Positions 9,029 through 17,844 are shown, numbered from the stretch's first letter. The stretch: DNA of 64,000 bases from Sinomonas terrae (GCF_022539255.1 NZ_JAKZBV010000001.1:3472001-3536000); one strand, 5' to 3'. Notes: generated by a model from the sequence alone, not told the origin. Made by a program: numbers and translations.

Positions 9029-9882
9029 CGCACGCCCCACGCAGCGACTACCGCGGCCGCTCCCGCTCTTCCCAGCGTCCAGACGGCACCGCCCACGCCA
9101 GCGATTGCGTAGCAGCTCACGGGAACGAGCATGAGCCATTCCCTCCACGAGCCGGCATCGCCGAGGACGGGAAACGAGACGTGGCCTCCCGGCCGCCACA
9201 TCCAGGCAAGTAACGGGACTCGTGAGAAGCGTCGGGGCCGTCGAAATGCGATCGGCCAAAGGAGGTTGCAGCCGCCGGTTGTGAGCATGTCCCCGGCGAT
9301 GTGCACGGAGGATCCAAGAGCTACGGCGAGCGGGAACCAGTTCTGCTCATGGGGGGCGAAGACGGCAATGAATGCCGCCAGAGGCACCGCGACGAGCCAA
9401 GGAATCCGGCGCACGCCCTCCGGAAAGACACCTAGGACCTTTGCCGCGAACGCGACGAGCAGGAGCGAGACGATGCCGGCCCCGAGGTGAATCGTGCCGA
9501 CCCCAGGAAAGACAGCGGTCCAGCGCCCCGCAGCCCAGGCGACAGCGGTGAAGGCCGCTACCCCGAGCAGGGAGTGCGTGCCGTTGCGGTGGCCACCTGC
9601 AACGGCTCCGATCCCCTCGCACACGAGCCGCGAGACGGGCGGAAGGGAGTGGGCGATCGTCGCACTCGGGTGGTCAGCGTCCGGGAGGAGAGCAGCCCCG
9701 GCTGTCACAAGGGCGCCCGCGACAATTCCAAGCGGCGAAGAGTGCAGGAGCGGCGCACCGAGGTCGATGCTCGCGGGACCCCAACCGACGGCCGCCGTAA
9801 GCGGTGCGAGATCGAGGTGTACTTGGGTCGTAATGGCTACCCAAGCTGCGGCGCCGCAAGCGGCGTGATGAGGGCCCATCAT
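9025..9882 (-). CDS. membrane-bound metal-dependent hydrolase (YdjM-like)
   Basis: A 285-residue integral membrane protein of the YdjM/LexA-binding putative hydrolase family. Conserved polar residues sit at membrane edges: LLPDADHPSATIAHSLPP near 66-83, GGHRNGTHSLLG near 96-107 and HIAGDMLTTGG near 195-205. These Asp/His motifs are the presumed metal ligands. Several hydrophobic segments separate them. The substrate is unknown for the family; some members are SOS-linked, but no LexA box was identified here. The start is one of two adjacent ATGs at 9882. A 23-bp repeat overlaps the stop. Confidence 0.8.
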   Translation of the reverse strand: MMGPHHAACGAAAWVAITTQVHLDLAPLTAAVGWGPASIDLGAPLLHSSPLGIVAGALVTAGAALLPDADHPSATIAHSLPPVSRLVCEGIGAVAGGHRNGTHSLLGVAAFTAVAWAAGRWTAVFPGVGTIHLGAGIVSLLLVAFAAKVLGVFPEGVRRIPWLVAVPLAAFIAVFAPHEQNWFPLAVALGSSVHIAGDMLTTGGCNLLWPIAFRRPRRFSRVPLLAWMWRPGGHVSFPVLGDAGSWREWLMLVPVSCYAIAGVGGAVWTLGRAGAAAVVAAWGVR

Positions 9883-9994
9883 CCGGCCGAATCCTCCTCT
9901 GACCTGCGGATACGCGCCGAATGCGCCCTCCTACCCTACAGGCCGGGGCCGCCCGCCTCCCGAAGCCACGCTCCTGAAGCGCTAGGCCAGGGAG

Positions 9995-10222
9995 CTACGC
10001 CAAACAATCAGTGCAGACGCCGGCATCGATGTCCGCATCTCGGAGCACCGCACCACAATCACGGCACTCGGCATGGGCGGCGAGGTCGGCGCAGTCGGCG
10101 CATCGCACCTCGTCGAATTCGGCAAGCCCCGCTCCGCAATCCAGGCAGGCGTCCTCGGACGGAACCGTCGGGCCATCGGCGAGTCGGTGGAGTTCCAGTT
10201 CTTCAACAACAAGTGCGCTCAT
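9995..10222 (-). CDS. small double zinc-ribbon protein
   Basis: A 75-residue acidic protein with four CxxC pairs: CLDCG, CADC, CRDCG and CTDC, spaced to form two zinc ribbons (about residues 27-45 and 53-73). Such miniproteins usually bind nucleic acid or act as adaptors, but I cannot name this one. The ATG at 10222 is followed by a high-GC3 reading frame. An AT-rich TCCTTATTTTGTCG motif lies 23 bases upstream. It is on the opposite strand to the YrdC-like gene and may be expressed alone. Confidence 0.65.
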   Translation of the reverse strand: MSALVVEELELHRLADGPTVPSEDACLDCGAGLAEFDEVRCADCADLAAHAECRDCGAVLRDADIDAGVCTDCLA

Positions 10223-10244
10223 ATCTCGAGGCTAGGTTTCCCGC

Positions 10245-10259
10245 CCGACAAAATAAGGA
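10245..10259 (-). other. TCCTTATTTTGTCG-type AT-rich motif, copy 2
   Basis: CGACAAAATAAGGAC on the plus strand, in the same orientation as copy 1, so the hydrolase and zinc-ribbon genes are bracketed by a direct repeat. It sits immediately upstream of the zinc-ribbon gene start at 10222. Confidence 0.4.
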
Positions 10260-10299
10260 CGCAACCCCGGCGTGCCGGGAATCCGCGTAGGCTCGGAGG

Positions 10300-10920
10300 A
10301 TGGCGCGCTACTTCGATGTCCACCCGGTGGACCCCCAGCCCCGCCTGATCGGCCAGATCGTACGGATTCTGCAGGACGGAGGGCTGATCGCCTACCCGAC
10401 CGATTCCTGCTACGCGCTAGGCGCCCAGATGGGCAACCGGCAGGCGCTCGACCGGATCCGGCAGATCCGGCGGCTCGATGACAAACACCATTTCACGCTT
10501 GTCTGCCGCGACTTCGCCCAGCTGGGCCAGCTCGTGAACATCGACAACGACGTGTTCCGTGCCATCAAAGGCGTCACTCCGGGCCCCTACACATTCATTC
10601 TCCCCGCTACCCGGGAGGTCCCGCGCCGAATGCTGCACCCGAAGAAGAAGACGGTCGGCGTGCGCATCCCCGACAACAACGTCGTCCGCGCCCTGGTCGC
10701 GGAGCTCGGCGAGCCCATCCTCTCGTCCACCCTGCTTCTGCCCGGGGACGAGGACCCGCTCATCGACGGCTGGGACATCAAGGAGCGACTCGACAATGTC
10801 CTGGACGCGGTCGTCGACGCGGGCGACTGCGGCACCGAACCCACTACCGTTGTCGACTTCTCGAGTGGCGACGCCGAGGTGGCGCGTCGAGGAGCGGGAG
10901 ACGCGTCCCGCTTCGAATAG
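10300..10920 (+). CDS. YrdC/Sua5/YciO-family protein (threonylcarbamoyl-AMP synthase-like)
   Basis: A 206-residue protein of the YrdC fold. The family makes L-threonylcarbamoyl-AMP from threonine, bicarbonate and ATP for the tRNA t6A modification; YciO-type paralogs may act differently. Visible motifs are GGLIAYPTDSCYALG near 28-42 (the KRP-like nucleotide site region), KHHFTLVCRDF near 65-75 and GPYTFILPATREVPRRM near 90-106. The sequence KKKTVGVRIPDNNVV is closer to the YciO branch than to TsaC. The ATG at 10300 is the family-like start (MARYFDVHPVDPQ). It stands upstream of a membrane protein gene on the same strand. Confidence 0.85.
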   Translation: MARYFDVHPVDPQPRLIGQIVRILQDGGLIAYPTDSCYALGAQMGNRQALDRIRQIRRLDDKHHFTLVCRDFAQLGQLVNIDNDVFRAIKGVTPGPYTFILPATREVPRRMLHPKKKTVGVRIPDNNVVRALVAELGEPILSSTLLLPGDEDPLIDGWDIKERLDNVLDAVVDAGDCGTEPTTVVDFSSGDAEVARRGAGDASRFE

Positions 10921-11004
10921 CCCGGCTGGAGCCCAGTCCCAGCGGCGCCCACGGCCGCGGCGGTGCCCACAAGCCTAGAATGGAAGGGCGAGAGGAGGGC
11001 CTCC

Positions 11005-11823
11005 GTGGCACGGTTCCACTACCGCAATCCCAAGAGTTCCCGGCGCTTCCCGGCAAACCCCTCGGAGCGCACGCCAGCCGCTGCGCCAGCGCCAGCACCG
11101 GCGTCGCCCACTGCGCGCCGCCGGCCCCAGCAGCAGGCTCCTCGACAGCAGGCTCCTCGACAGCAGGCTCGTCGAGCGCGACTACCCCAACGGCCCAGGC
11201 CTCAACCCAGCCGAGAGCAGCCTGCCCACACCCGCCGCCATGGGCTCGGCGTCGTAACACCGCAGACGACGGACCGCTGGCGGGAACTCCTCGCCCCTGA
11301 CGGCACGCCTCCGGCCCTCCCCTATCAGGTCGAGTATGTCCGCGCCGCAGTACGACAGGAGACGGGCCTGCGGCCGAGCCTGCGGGGCCTGACCATGGGG
11401 CAGGCCGAGCGGATCCTCGCCGCGCTCAACGTCGATCCCCGCCCCCTCTGGCGCAGCGGCAGAGACAGCTGGGCGATGAACGTGCTCGCGATCTGCGGGA
11501 AGTGGCTCGCGATCGCGCTTCTCTTCATGGTGATCCTCTCCCTCGGCCGGGCCGATGGGATGCCGCTGGTGGTGCTCATCCTCCTCGGCTTCGGGCTCTC
11601 CGCGGCAAGGCGGCAGCGCCGGCAGACCTTCGAGAACCGGCACTACCGCCGTTCGCGCCCGGAGAGGCCCACAATCCTTGAAGCGCACGACGGCGGGTCC
11701 AACCGAAGCGTCCCGGGCCAGCCGGGCGCGGGGCAGCCGGGCGCGCGGCTTGCGGGCGAGGACCAAGGCAACCCGTACGACGTCGAGACCTACCTCAGAC
11801 GGCTCGGCCGGGACGGCCGCTGA
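11005..11823 (+). CDS. hypothetical membrane protein
   Basis: A 272-residue protein not assigned to a family. I place the start at GTG 11005, eight bases behind GAGGAGGG, giving MARFHYRNPKSSRRF. The first 90 residues are basic and proline-rich with three QQAPR pentapeptides encoded by 15-bp repeats. A conserved-looking segment (LLAPDGTPPALPYQVEYVRA, then GLRPSLRGLTMGQAERILAALN) precedes two membrane spans, MNVLAICGKWLAIALLFMVI and MPLVVLILLGFGLSA. The tail is hydrophilic. A hairpin follows the stop by about 20 bases. Confidence 0.65.
   Translation: MARFHYRNPKSSRRFPANPSERTPAAAPAPAPASPTARRRPQQQAPRQQAPRQQARRARLPQRPRPQPSREQPAHTRRHGLGVVTPQTTDRWRELLAPDGTPPALPYQVEYVRAAVRQETGLRPSLRGLTMGQAERILAALNVDPRPLWRSGRDSWAMNVLAICGKWLAIALLFMVILSLGRADGMPLVVLILLGFGLSAARRQRRQTFENRHYRRSRPERPTILEAHDGGSNRSVPGQPGAGQPGARLAGEDQGNPYDVETYLRRLGRDGR
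11134..11178. repeat. 3 x 15-bp in-frame repeat
   Basis: CAGGCTCCTCGACAG at 11134-11148 and 11149-11163, then a diverged copy to 11178, encode QAPRQ-type pentapeptides in the membrane protein. Confidence 0.8.
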
Positions 11824-11841
11824 GGTCATCTTTCACGGACC

Positions 11842-11870
11842 CCTCAGGACAAGTGCGTCTTGTCCTCAGG
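11842..11870 (+). terminator. hairpin after the membrane protein gene
   Basis: The stem AGGACAAG/CTTGTCCT with loop TGCGT is extended by three more pairs past a mismatch. It starts 19 bases after the stop at 11823 and just before the promoter region of the transporter operon. Confidence 0.5.
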
Positions 11871-11881
11871 ACAGGTACTTC

Positions 11882-11922
11882 TTGACAACTAGCATGGCAG
11901 TACTTGTATGTTAGTTCTGCCA
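11882..11922 (+). promoter_or_regulatory. promoter and dyad upstream of the MHS transporter operon
   Basis: TTGACA at 11882-11887 and TATGTT at 11907-11912 are 19 bases apart (TGTATG with 17 is an alternative). Overlapping them is an inverted repeat TGGCAG-16 bases-CTGCCA (11895-11922), with an ACTTGTATGTTAGT core resembling operators of FCD-type GntR repressors. The regulator gene is not in the window. Confidence 0.4.
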
Positions 11923-11987
11923 TGGCACTCCTGCCGCCTTCGGCGCCACTGTGCGCCGCCTCGCCCATCAATGCAAAGGAGCACTAG

Positions 11988-13364
11988 ATGTCCGAGAAAG
12001 CTGCCCCTCCCCGGCCGAATCTGAAGCAGAGAACCACGAGCGAACTCTCCAAGGCCGCCGTCTCGGGATGGCTCGGCACGGCGATGGAGTTCATGGACTT
12101 CCAGCTGTACTCGCTCGCGGCAGCGATCGTCTTCAACAAGATCTTCTTCCCCGATGTAAGCCCGGTGATCGGCCTCATCGCTGCGATGGCAACCTACGGC
12201 GTCGGCTATGTGGCCCGCCTCGTCGGCGCTGTCTACTTTGGACGCATGGGCGACCGGATTGGCCGCAAGAAGGTACTTTTCCTGACCATCGCCCTCATGG
12301 GCGCGTCTACGACGCTGATCGGGGCCCTCCCGACGTATCAGATGATCGGCATCTGGGCCCCGATCCTGCTCGTCGCGCTGCGCCTCATCCAGGGTTTCGG
12401 CGCTGGCGCGGAGATCGCGGGCGCGTCAGTCATGCTCGCCGAATACGCCCCCACGAAGAGCCGTGGCCTCATTTCCTCTCTCGTCTCGCTGGGCACCAAC
12501 TCGGGAACACTGGCGGCGTCGGGCCTGTGGGCCCTGCTCGTCAGCGCCCTCCCCAATGACCAGCTGCTCTCGTGGGGCTGGCGGGTCCCGTTCTTGGCGA
12601 GCTTCGTCGTCATGCTGTTCGCAATCTGGGTGCGCCGCTCGCTCAAGGAGAGCCCTGTCTTCGAGGACCGCGCGGACGTCGTAGATGGCGTCGCCCTCTC
12701 CAAAGCTGAGGTTGCTGCCAACGCCCAGCACCAGGGCGTACTTGAGGAGGCGCTTCGACAGAAGAAGGGCAAGGCCTTCCTCATTGCTCTCGGTCTCCGC
12801 TTCGGCCAAGCCGGAAACTCTGGCCTCGTGCAGACCTTCCTCGTCGGCTATCTCGCAACAGTACTGATGGCGGACAAGGCACTTGGCACCACTGCGATCA
12901 TGTGGGGCTCGCTCCTTGGCTTCGCCACAGTGCCGCTTATCGGCTGGCTTGGCGACAAGTTCGGTCGCCGCAAGCTCTACATGGTCCTCAGCACCCTGAC
13001 GATCCTCTTCGCCGTGCCGATGATGCTCATGATCACAAGCGGGAACTCCGCGATCATCACGCTCGGCATGGTGATCGGCCTCAACCTCGGTGTGCTCAGC
13101 CTCTTCGCAATGGAGAGCGTCACCATGGCCGAGTTCTTCGGCGCCCGCACGCGTTTCACCCAGCTCGCGCTGGCCAAGGAAATCGGGGGCATCCTCACCA
13201 CCGCGATCGGTCCCGTCCTCGCCGCGACGCTCACCGCGGTGACCGGACAGTGGTGGCCCCTCGCCGCCATGCTCATCGGCTACAGCGCCGTCACGCTCGT
13301 CTCGGCGGCTGTCGGCCCCGAGGTGCGTGGCCGCGACCTCGTCCGGCTAGAGGACGCGGTCTGA
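11988..13364 (+). CDS. MHS-family MFS transporter
   Basis: A 458-residue proton-coupled transporter of the metabolite:H+ symporter family (ProP/KgtP/ShiA group), with 12 membrane helices. Diagnostic motifs are GWLGTAMEFMDFQLYSLAA in helix 1 (residues 25-43), the loop 2-3 motif GRMGDRIGRKKVL (about 85-97), RLIQGFGAGAEIAGA (about 129-143) and a second GDKFGRRKLY in loop 8-9. AAAGGAG lies seven bases before the ATG. It is followed after 37 bases by a mannonate-dehydratase gene, so a sugar acid such as mannonate or gluconate is a reasonable substrate guess, not a proof. Confidence 0.88.
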   Translation: MSEKAAPPRPNLKQRTTSELSKAAVSGWLGTAMEFMDFQLYSLAAAIVFNKIFFPDVSPVIGLIAAMATYGVGYVARLVGAVYFGRMGDRIGRKKVLFLTIALMGASTTLIGALPTYQMIGIWAPILLVALRLIQGFGAGAEIAGASVMLAEYAPTKSRGLISSLVSLGTNSGTLAASGLWALLVSALPNDQLLSWGWRVPFLASFVVMLFAIWVRRSLKESPVFEDRADVVDGVALSKAEVAANAQHQGVLEEALRQKKGKAFLIALGLRFGQAGNSGLVQTFLVGYLATVLMADKALGTTAIMWGSLLGFATVPLIGWLGDKFGRRKLYMVLSTLTILFAVPMMLMITSGNSAIITLGMVIGLNLGVLSLFAMESVTMAEFFGARTRFTQLALAKEIGGILTTAIGPVLAATLTAVTGQWWPLAAMLIGYSAVTLVSAAVGPEVRGRDLVRLEDAV

Positions 13365-13401
13365 AAACCCCCAGAGAAACAACCACAGAAGGAACTGGCC
13401 C

Positions 13402-14612
13402 GTGAAGATCACCGATGCCCGTGTTGTCGTCTCCTCTCCCGGACGCAACTACGTCACCCTCGTCGTCGAGACCGAGGACGGCATCACCGGCATCGGCGAT
13501 GCGACGCTCAATGGCCGCGAACTGGCGGTCGCCTCCTACCTGCGCGACCACCTGTGCCCCCTGCTCATCGGCCGGGATGCGCGTCGGATCGAGGACGCGT
13601 GGCAGTACTTCTACAAGGGCGCCTACTGGCGGCGCGGGCCGGTGACGATGACGGCGATCGCCGCGATCGACGTCGCCCTCTGGGACATCAAGGGCAAGGC
13701 CGCCGGGATGCCGATCTACGAACTCCTCGGCGGCGCGGCCCGTGAGGGGGTCATGGTCTACGGCCACGCGAGCGGCGCGAGCCTCGAGGACCTCAGCGCG
13801 GACTTCCAGCACCACCTCGACCTGGGCTACAAGGCCATCCGCGTCCAGGCCGCCATCCCGGGCATCGAGAAGACCTACGGGATCGCGCCCGCCGACGGCA
13901 AGCTCTACGAGCCCGCCAGCGGCGAGGTCCCGCAAGAGGACACGTGGGAGACGACGGCGTACCTCGACTTCGCACCCGTCATGATGGCGCACGTCCGCAA
14001 CGAGTTCGGCTACAAGGTCCACGTGCTGCACGACGTGCACCACCGCCTGACCCCCATCGAGGCCGGTCGCCTCGGCGCGTCCCTCGAGCCCTACCGGCCG
14101 TTCTGGATGAGGATCCCACCCCCGCCGAAGATCAGAGCGCCTTCCGCGTGATCCGGCAGCATACGACGACGCCGATCGCCGTGGGCGAGATCTTCAACTC
14201 GATCTGGGACTGCCAGCAGCTCATCACCGAGCGGCTCATCGACTACGTCCGCGCGTCGGTCTCGCACGCTGGCGGCATCACCCACCTACGCCGCATCTTC
14301 TCCCTCGCCGACCTGTACGGCGTCCGGTCGGGCTCGCACGGCGCCGGGGATCTCTCTCCCGCCTCGTTTGCGGCGGCGCTGCACGTGGATCTGAGCATCG
14401 CGAACTTCGGAATCCAGGAGTACATGGGGCACCGAGACCCGGCGAACGAGGTGTTCACGACCTCGTACACGTTCCACGACGGCTACATGCACCCCGGAAC
14501 GCAGCCGGGCCTCGGCGTCGAGTTCAACGAGGAGGCGGCCGCCCGCTTCCCGTTCAACCCGAAGTACCTCCCCGTCAACCGACGACTCGACGGCTCGATG
14601 CACGACTGGTGA
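13402..14612 (+). pseudogene. D-mannonate dehydratase (ManD, enolase superfamily), frameshifted
   Basis: The frame starting at GTG 13402 encodes MKITDARVVVSSPGRNYVTL and the ManD core through HDVHHRLTPIEA and PYRPFWM. It then slips and stops at 14151. The adjacent frame continues the family sequence (PTPAEDQSAFRVIRQHTTTP, GSHGAGDLSPASFAAALH) to HDW at 14612. Adding one base after 14109 (ATG-AGG read as ATG-GAG-G) restores 403 codons, the normal length. The lost codon would be Glu 237, equivalent to Mg ligand Glu236 of characterised ManD. The family dehydrates D-mannonate or D-gluconate. Either a real null allele or a one-base sequencing error in a G run; the downstream half is otherwise undecayed. 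Confidence 0.88.
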
Positions 14613-14786
14613 GCCCGCGATCGTCAACACGCCGACCACGCTGCTCTCCGTAGCCGCGGTTGCCGTTTCCGGCCTGACGCTCGCGCGGAAGGCCGCGCCG
14701 TGCTGGACTGTTCCGGGGTGCCCCCGGGCGCCTCGACGAACCGGACGAGGACGGTCTCGCGCCGTCCGGGAAGGATCAACAAGCGA

Positions 14787-15389
14787 ATGGCCACGTATAA
14801 GATCGGCTACCTCATTGGGAGCCTCGCCTCCGGATCCATCAATCGAACCCTTTCGAAGGCGCTCATCCGGGTTGCCCCAGAGGGATTCGAGTTCACAGAG
14901 ATCCCCATCGGGAACCTGCCGCTCTACAGTTCGGACTACGACGCCGACTACCCGCCGGAAGGACGCTCGTTCAAGGAAGCGGTCGAGGACTCGGACGGGA
15001 TCCTCATCATCTCCCCGGAGTACAACCGCTCGATTCCCGGCGTGCTCAAGAACGCGATCGACTGGGGCTCGCGGCCTTGGGGCACCAACTCCTTCGCGCG
15101 CAAGCCCACCGGGATCATCGGAGCCTCACCGGGCAACATCGGGACCGCCGTCATGCAGTCCTCGATGCGCGCCGTGCTGAGCTTCCTCGACGCTCCCCAG
15201 CTCAACTCCCCTGAGGCCTACGTCAAGTTCGACCGTGCGGTCTTCGGCGAGGACGGTTCCGTCTCCGACGAACAGACGGAGAGCTTCCTGAGCCACTACA
15301 TGGAGGAGTACGCCGCGTTCGTCGCGCGGGTCCTCGCCGCCGACGCGCCCGGGCACATCGGAGACCGCGAACCCTACGCCCACGCCTGA
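14787..15389 (+). CDS. NADPH-dependent FMN reductase
   Basis: A 200-residue flavodoxin-fold quinone/FMN reductase. The phosphate-binding loop GSLASGSINRTLSKAL (about 11-26), the PLYSSDYDADYPPEGRSF loop and the highly conserved SPEYNRSIPGVLKNAIDW (about 75-92) identify the family. It reduces FMN or quinones with NADPH and protects against electrophiles. The ATG at 14787 was chosen because the upstream extension lacks family similarity. It is in the mannonate operon orientation but separated by 174 bases with no gene seen, so it may have its own promoter. Confidence 0.9.
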   Translation: MATYKIGYLIGSLASGSINRTLSKALIRVAPEGFEFTEIPIGNLPLYSSDYDADYPPEGRSFKEAVEDSDGILIISPEYNRSIPGVLKNAIDWGSRPWGTNSFARKPTGIIGASPGNIGTAVMQSSMRAVLSFLDAPQLNSPEAYVKFDRAVFGEDGSVSDEQTESFLSHYMEEYAAFVARVLAADAPGHIGDREPYAHA

Positions 15390-15397
15390 CCTCCACA

Positions 15398-15435
15398 CCC
15401 CGGACGGCGGCCTGTGTCAAGCCGGCCGTCCGGGG
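15398..15435 (+). terminator. hairpin terminator
   Basis: An 11-bp perfect stem CCCCGGACGGC/GCCGTCCGGGG with a 16-base loop begins nine bases after the FMN reductase stop. Confidence 0.7.
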
Positions 15436-15452
15436 TACCCCTTCGGTGTCCC

Positions 15453-15508
15453 TAGCAACCGCGTTGCTGGCAATCGCGATTCTGGCAATCGCGATTCTGG
15501 CAACCGCC
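15453..15508. repeat. 15-bp tandem repeat upstream of the SDR gene
   Basis: TGGCAATCGCGATTC is repeated at 15468-15482 and 15483-15497, flanked by diverged copies. It fills the leader between the terminator and the SDR ribosome site (AAGGAG). Confidence 0.8.
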
Positions 15509-15524
15509 CGCCGAAGGAGTTCCC

Positions 15525-16322
15525 ATGACTTTCGAACCTCGCACCGCCATCGTCACCGGCTCCGACTCTGGGATCGGCCAAGCGACCGCCGTCGCCCTCG
15601 CAGCAGCCGGAATGGACGTCGGGATCACGTGGCACTCGGATGAAAAAGGCGCCCAAGAGACCGCGGAGGAGGTCCGCAAGCAGGGCCGGAAGGCATATAT
15701 TGCGGAGTTGGACGTCGCTGACGCGCCAGCCTGCGGCGGCGTCGTGGAAGACCTCGCGTCCCAGCTGGGAGGCCTCGACGTCTTCGTCAACAACGCCGGA
15801 ACAGGCGCGAACGAACCGTTCCTCGACATGGAGTACGACCGGTGGCGGCAGATCGTCGCCACCGACCTGGACGGCGCGTTCGTGTGCCTGCAGAGGGCCG
15901 CGCGGCACATGGTGCAGGCCGGCAACGGCGGGCGTCTCATCGCCGTGACGAGCGTGCACGAGCACCAGCCCCGTGTCGGCTCGTCGGCCTACGACGCCGC
16001 GAAGCACGGCCTCGGCGGCCTCATGAAGACGATCGCCCTCGAGCTCGGCGAGCACGGGATTACAGCGAACGCGGTCGCCCCAGGCGAAATCGCGACGCCG
16101 ATGACCGGCCAGGAGGACAAGGACCCTCACGGCATCTCCCGCCCCGGGGTGCCCCTCGGCCGGCCGGGGGACGCACGCGAGGTCGCGGCGGTCATCGCCT
16201 TCCTCGCCTCGCCCGCGGCGAGCTACGTGACCGGCGCCTCCTGGGCGGTCGACGGCGGCATGTTGCAGATGGGTCCGCAGGGCGGCTCCCACATCCCGAG
16301 CGACGACTGGCGGAAGGGCTGA
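15525..16322 (+). CDS. SDR-family NAD(P)-dependent oxidoreductase
   Basis: A 265-residue classical short-chain dehydrogenase. The cofactor motif TGSDSGIG (residues 11-18), NNAG (about 88-91), the catalytic Ser of TSVHEHQPRVGSSAYDAAK with Tyr-x-x-x-Lys (about 155-160) and the C-terminal YVTGASWAVDGGM are all in place. GAAGGAG precedes the ATG. It sits beside the ManD and MHS transporter genes and could oxidise or reduce a sugar acid such as fructuronate, but SDR substrate cannot be read from sequence alone. Confidence 0.9.
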   Translation: MTFEPRTAIVTGSDSGIGQATAVALAAAGMDVGITWHSDEKGAQETAEEVRKQGRKAYIAELDVADAPACGGVVEDLASQLGGLDVFVNNAGTGANEPFLDMEYDRWRQIVATDLDGAFVCLQRAARHMVQAGNGGRLIAVTSVHEHQPRVGSSAYDAAKHGLGGLMKTIALELGEHGITANAVAPGEIATPMTGQEDKDPHGISRPGVPLGRPGDAREVAAVIAFLASPAASYVTGASWAVDGGMLQMGPQGGSHIPSDDWRKG

Positions 16323-16334
16323 GCCAGATTCTGG

Positions 16335-16856
16335 CTATGCGGTGACCGTGAGCAGGCGGGCACTTCCATCCGACTCGCTCACGAGGCGGATCCGGTGGCT
16401 GCCGAAGCTGACCTCGCCGCTCACGAGGAGCGCGAAGTACCGGCCGAGCTGCTCCTCGCGCGAGAGGGCCTGCAGGTGCGCCCCGGCATGCTCGAAGAAG
16501 GCCTCCGCCATGACCAGACCCGCGACAGTGCGGTTGCGGAGCGCCGTCAGGAAGAGGTCGATCCGGCGGAACAGGTCGGGCACGAACAGGAGCACGACGG
16601 CGAACAGCGCCGCTGCGACGAGGCTGATCCTGTTCGTCACGACGACGTAGGCGAGCGCGAGGCCGATGGCGACAACGAAGACGCGGCTCGCGACGTTGAG
16701 GGCCCTCGCGAGCGTGCGGCGCGACTTCATGCGTTCGAGCACCGCATGGTCTGCGGCCAAGGCGAGACGTTGCCCGGCCCCGATGATGGTTTCGCGCACC
16801 AAGCGCGTGCCGTCCGGAAGGAGCGCCCCCTGCGCTCCGAAAAGCTGGCGTGTCAT
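16335..16856 (-). CDS. hypothetical two-span membrane protein
   Basis: A 173-residue protein with no family I recognise. A 50-residue N-terminal soluble part (MTRQLFGAQGALLPDGTRLV) precedes two adjacent membrane helices (VASRVFVVAIGLALAYVVVT and LVAAALFAVVLLFVPDLF). A cytoplasmic C-terminal half ends in a beta-rich segment VSFGSHRIRLVSESDGSARL. It converges with the SDR gene, 12 bases between stops. Codon use matches neighbours, so I take it as real. Confidence 0.6.
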   Translation of the reverse strand: MTRQLFGAQGALLPDGTRLVRETIIGAGQRLALAADHAVLERMKSRRTLARALNVASRVFVVAIGLALAYVVVTNRISLVAAALFAVVLLFVPDLFRRIDLFLTALRNRTVAGLVMAEAFFEHAGAHLQALSREEQLGRYFALLVSGEVSFGSHRIRLVSESDGSARLLTVTA

Positions 16857-16965
16857 CTGTCCCCTTGCGTCGTCGCCACGTGTGAGTCGACTACTATTCT
16901 CCCACGCGTGATCGCTTGATCAACAACGGTCTCCGACATCTGGGAACATGGTCCCGGTAACCTGC

Positions 16966-17772
16966 CTAGTTGGCCTCAGCCGAGCTCAGTGTCCCCTTGG
17001 TCTTCACGAATCGTGTAGGCCTCGTGACTCGATGCTCCCCCTCGGCCGCCGCCTCCGCGTGCCGAAAAGGGGCAAAGCGCTGCCGCCTTCCATCGCCCTG
17101 GCCTTCCTGACCCAGCTGGCTTTCCTGGCTGCGCTGGTTTTCCTGACCTAGCTGGCCTTCCTGACCCAGTTGGCGTTGACGGTGATGTTCGATGAGCAGG
17201 CTCGCCATGAGACGAGCGCGTTCTGCGGCGCTGGTGTCGCCCTCCGAGTCCGCCACCATCGCCCCCTTGATGAGGATGTGGCACGACCACGCGAAGCCCT
17301 CAGGATCATCCAGCCCCGCGGCCGCGGCGATCGTGGCCAGCTGTTCCCGCGTCCGAGTGAGGTATTCGATGCTGGCTCGGCCCAAGGGATGGTCCGGGCC
17401 CATCTCGATCATGACGTGAAGGAAGGCGCTGGCTTCCGCCCGCCCCCGCTGGAACCAGTCGTCCAGCACCCCGAATACGGCGAGCAGGGGCTCATCGTGG
17501 CTCTCGCTGCTCTTCGTTGCGGCATCGACGGCCGCGCTCCTCGCCGTGAACCAGCGGTCCAGGTACGCCAACACGAGCGCGTCCTTCGATGGGAAGTGCC
17601 GATAGAACGTGGCCTTCGCAACCCCTGAGCGGGTGATGATCTCGTCTACGCCGACATCGCGGATACCACGACGGGCGAAGAGCTCGTACGAAGTGTCCAG
17701 AATCCTTTCGCGCGCACCGCCCTTTCGGCCTTTGGCTGCGCGAGCCTCATCCCGAGCGTCCATGCATGCCAT
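16966..17772 (-). CDS. TetR-family repressor with Gln-rich tail
   Basis: A 268-residue TetR regulator. The HTH is at about residues 20-65 (ARERILDTSYELFARRGIRD, then SGVAKATFYRHFPSKDALVL). The ligand domain runs to about 195. Beyond that, a six-residue repeat QLGQEG/QLGQEN encoded by four 18-bp units extends the C-terminus, followed by about 45 basic residues, making it longer than the usual 190-210. Two palindromic sites lie between it and the divergent small-gene pair at 17894, so autoregulation and control of that pair are likely. The start could instead be the Met at 17763. Confidence 0.85.
   Translation of the reverse strand: MACMDARDEARAAKGRKGGARERILDTSYELFARRGIRDVGVDEIITRSGVAKATFYRHFPSKDALVLAYLDRWFTARSAAVDAATKSSESHDEPLLAVFGVLDDWFQRGRAEASAFLHVMIEMGPDHPLGRASIEYLTRTREQLATIAAAAGLDDPEGFAWSCHILIKGAMVADSEGDTSAAERARLMASLLIEHHRQRQLGQEGQLGQENQRSQESQLGQEGQGDGRRQRFAPFRHAEAAAEGEHRVTRPTRFVKTKGTLSSAEAN
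17098..17169. repeat. 4 x 18-bp in-frame repeat in the TetR gene
   Basis: Four units of CTGGCCTTCCTGACCCAG (minor variation) encode the QLGQEG-like tail repeats. Confidence 0.85.
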
Positions 17773-17790
17773 CCTAGCGCATGACTGGAC

Positions 17791-17844
17791 AGACAGGTCT
17801 GTCTACATGTAGAAAGTTACTCACGAGACAGACCGTTCTGTCTC
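17791..17844. promoter_or_regulatory. pair of TetR-type palindromic operators
   Basis: Site 1 (17791-17804) is AGACAG-GT-CTGTCT. Site 2 (17825-17844) is GAGACAGACCGTTCTGTCTC, 8-bp arms around CCGT. Both lie between the TetR start (17772, minus) and the small gene at 17894 (plus). Sixteen bases of site 2 recur inverted upstream of the sigma-factor gene at 55299-55314. Confidence 0.75.

Noticed and set aside
17098..17169. Regular 18-bp repeats as a possible CRISPR array
   Set aside because: There are no spacers between units and the repeat is translated in frame; all arrays here are direct tandem repeats without spacers.
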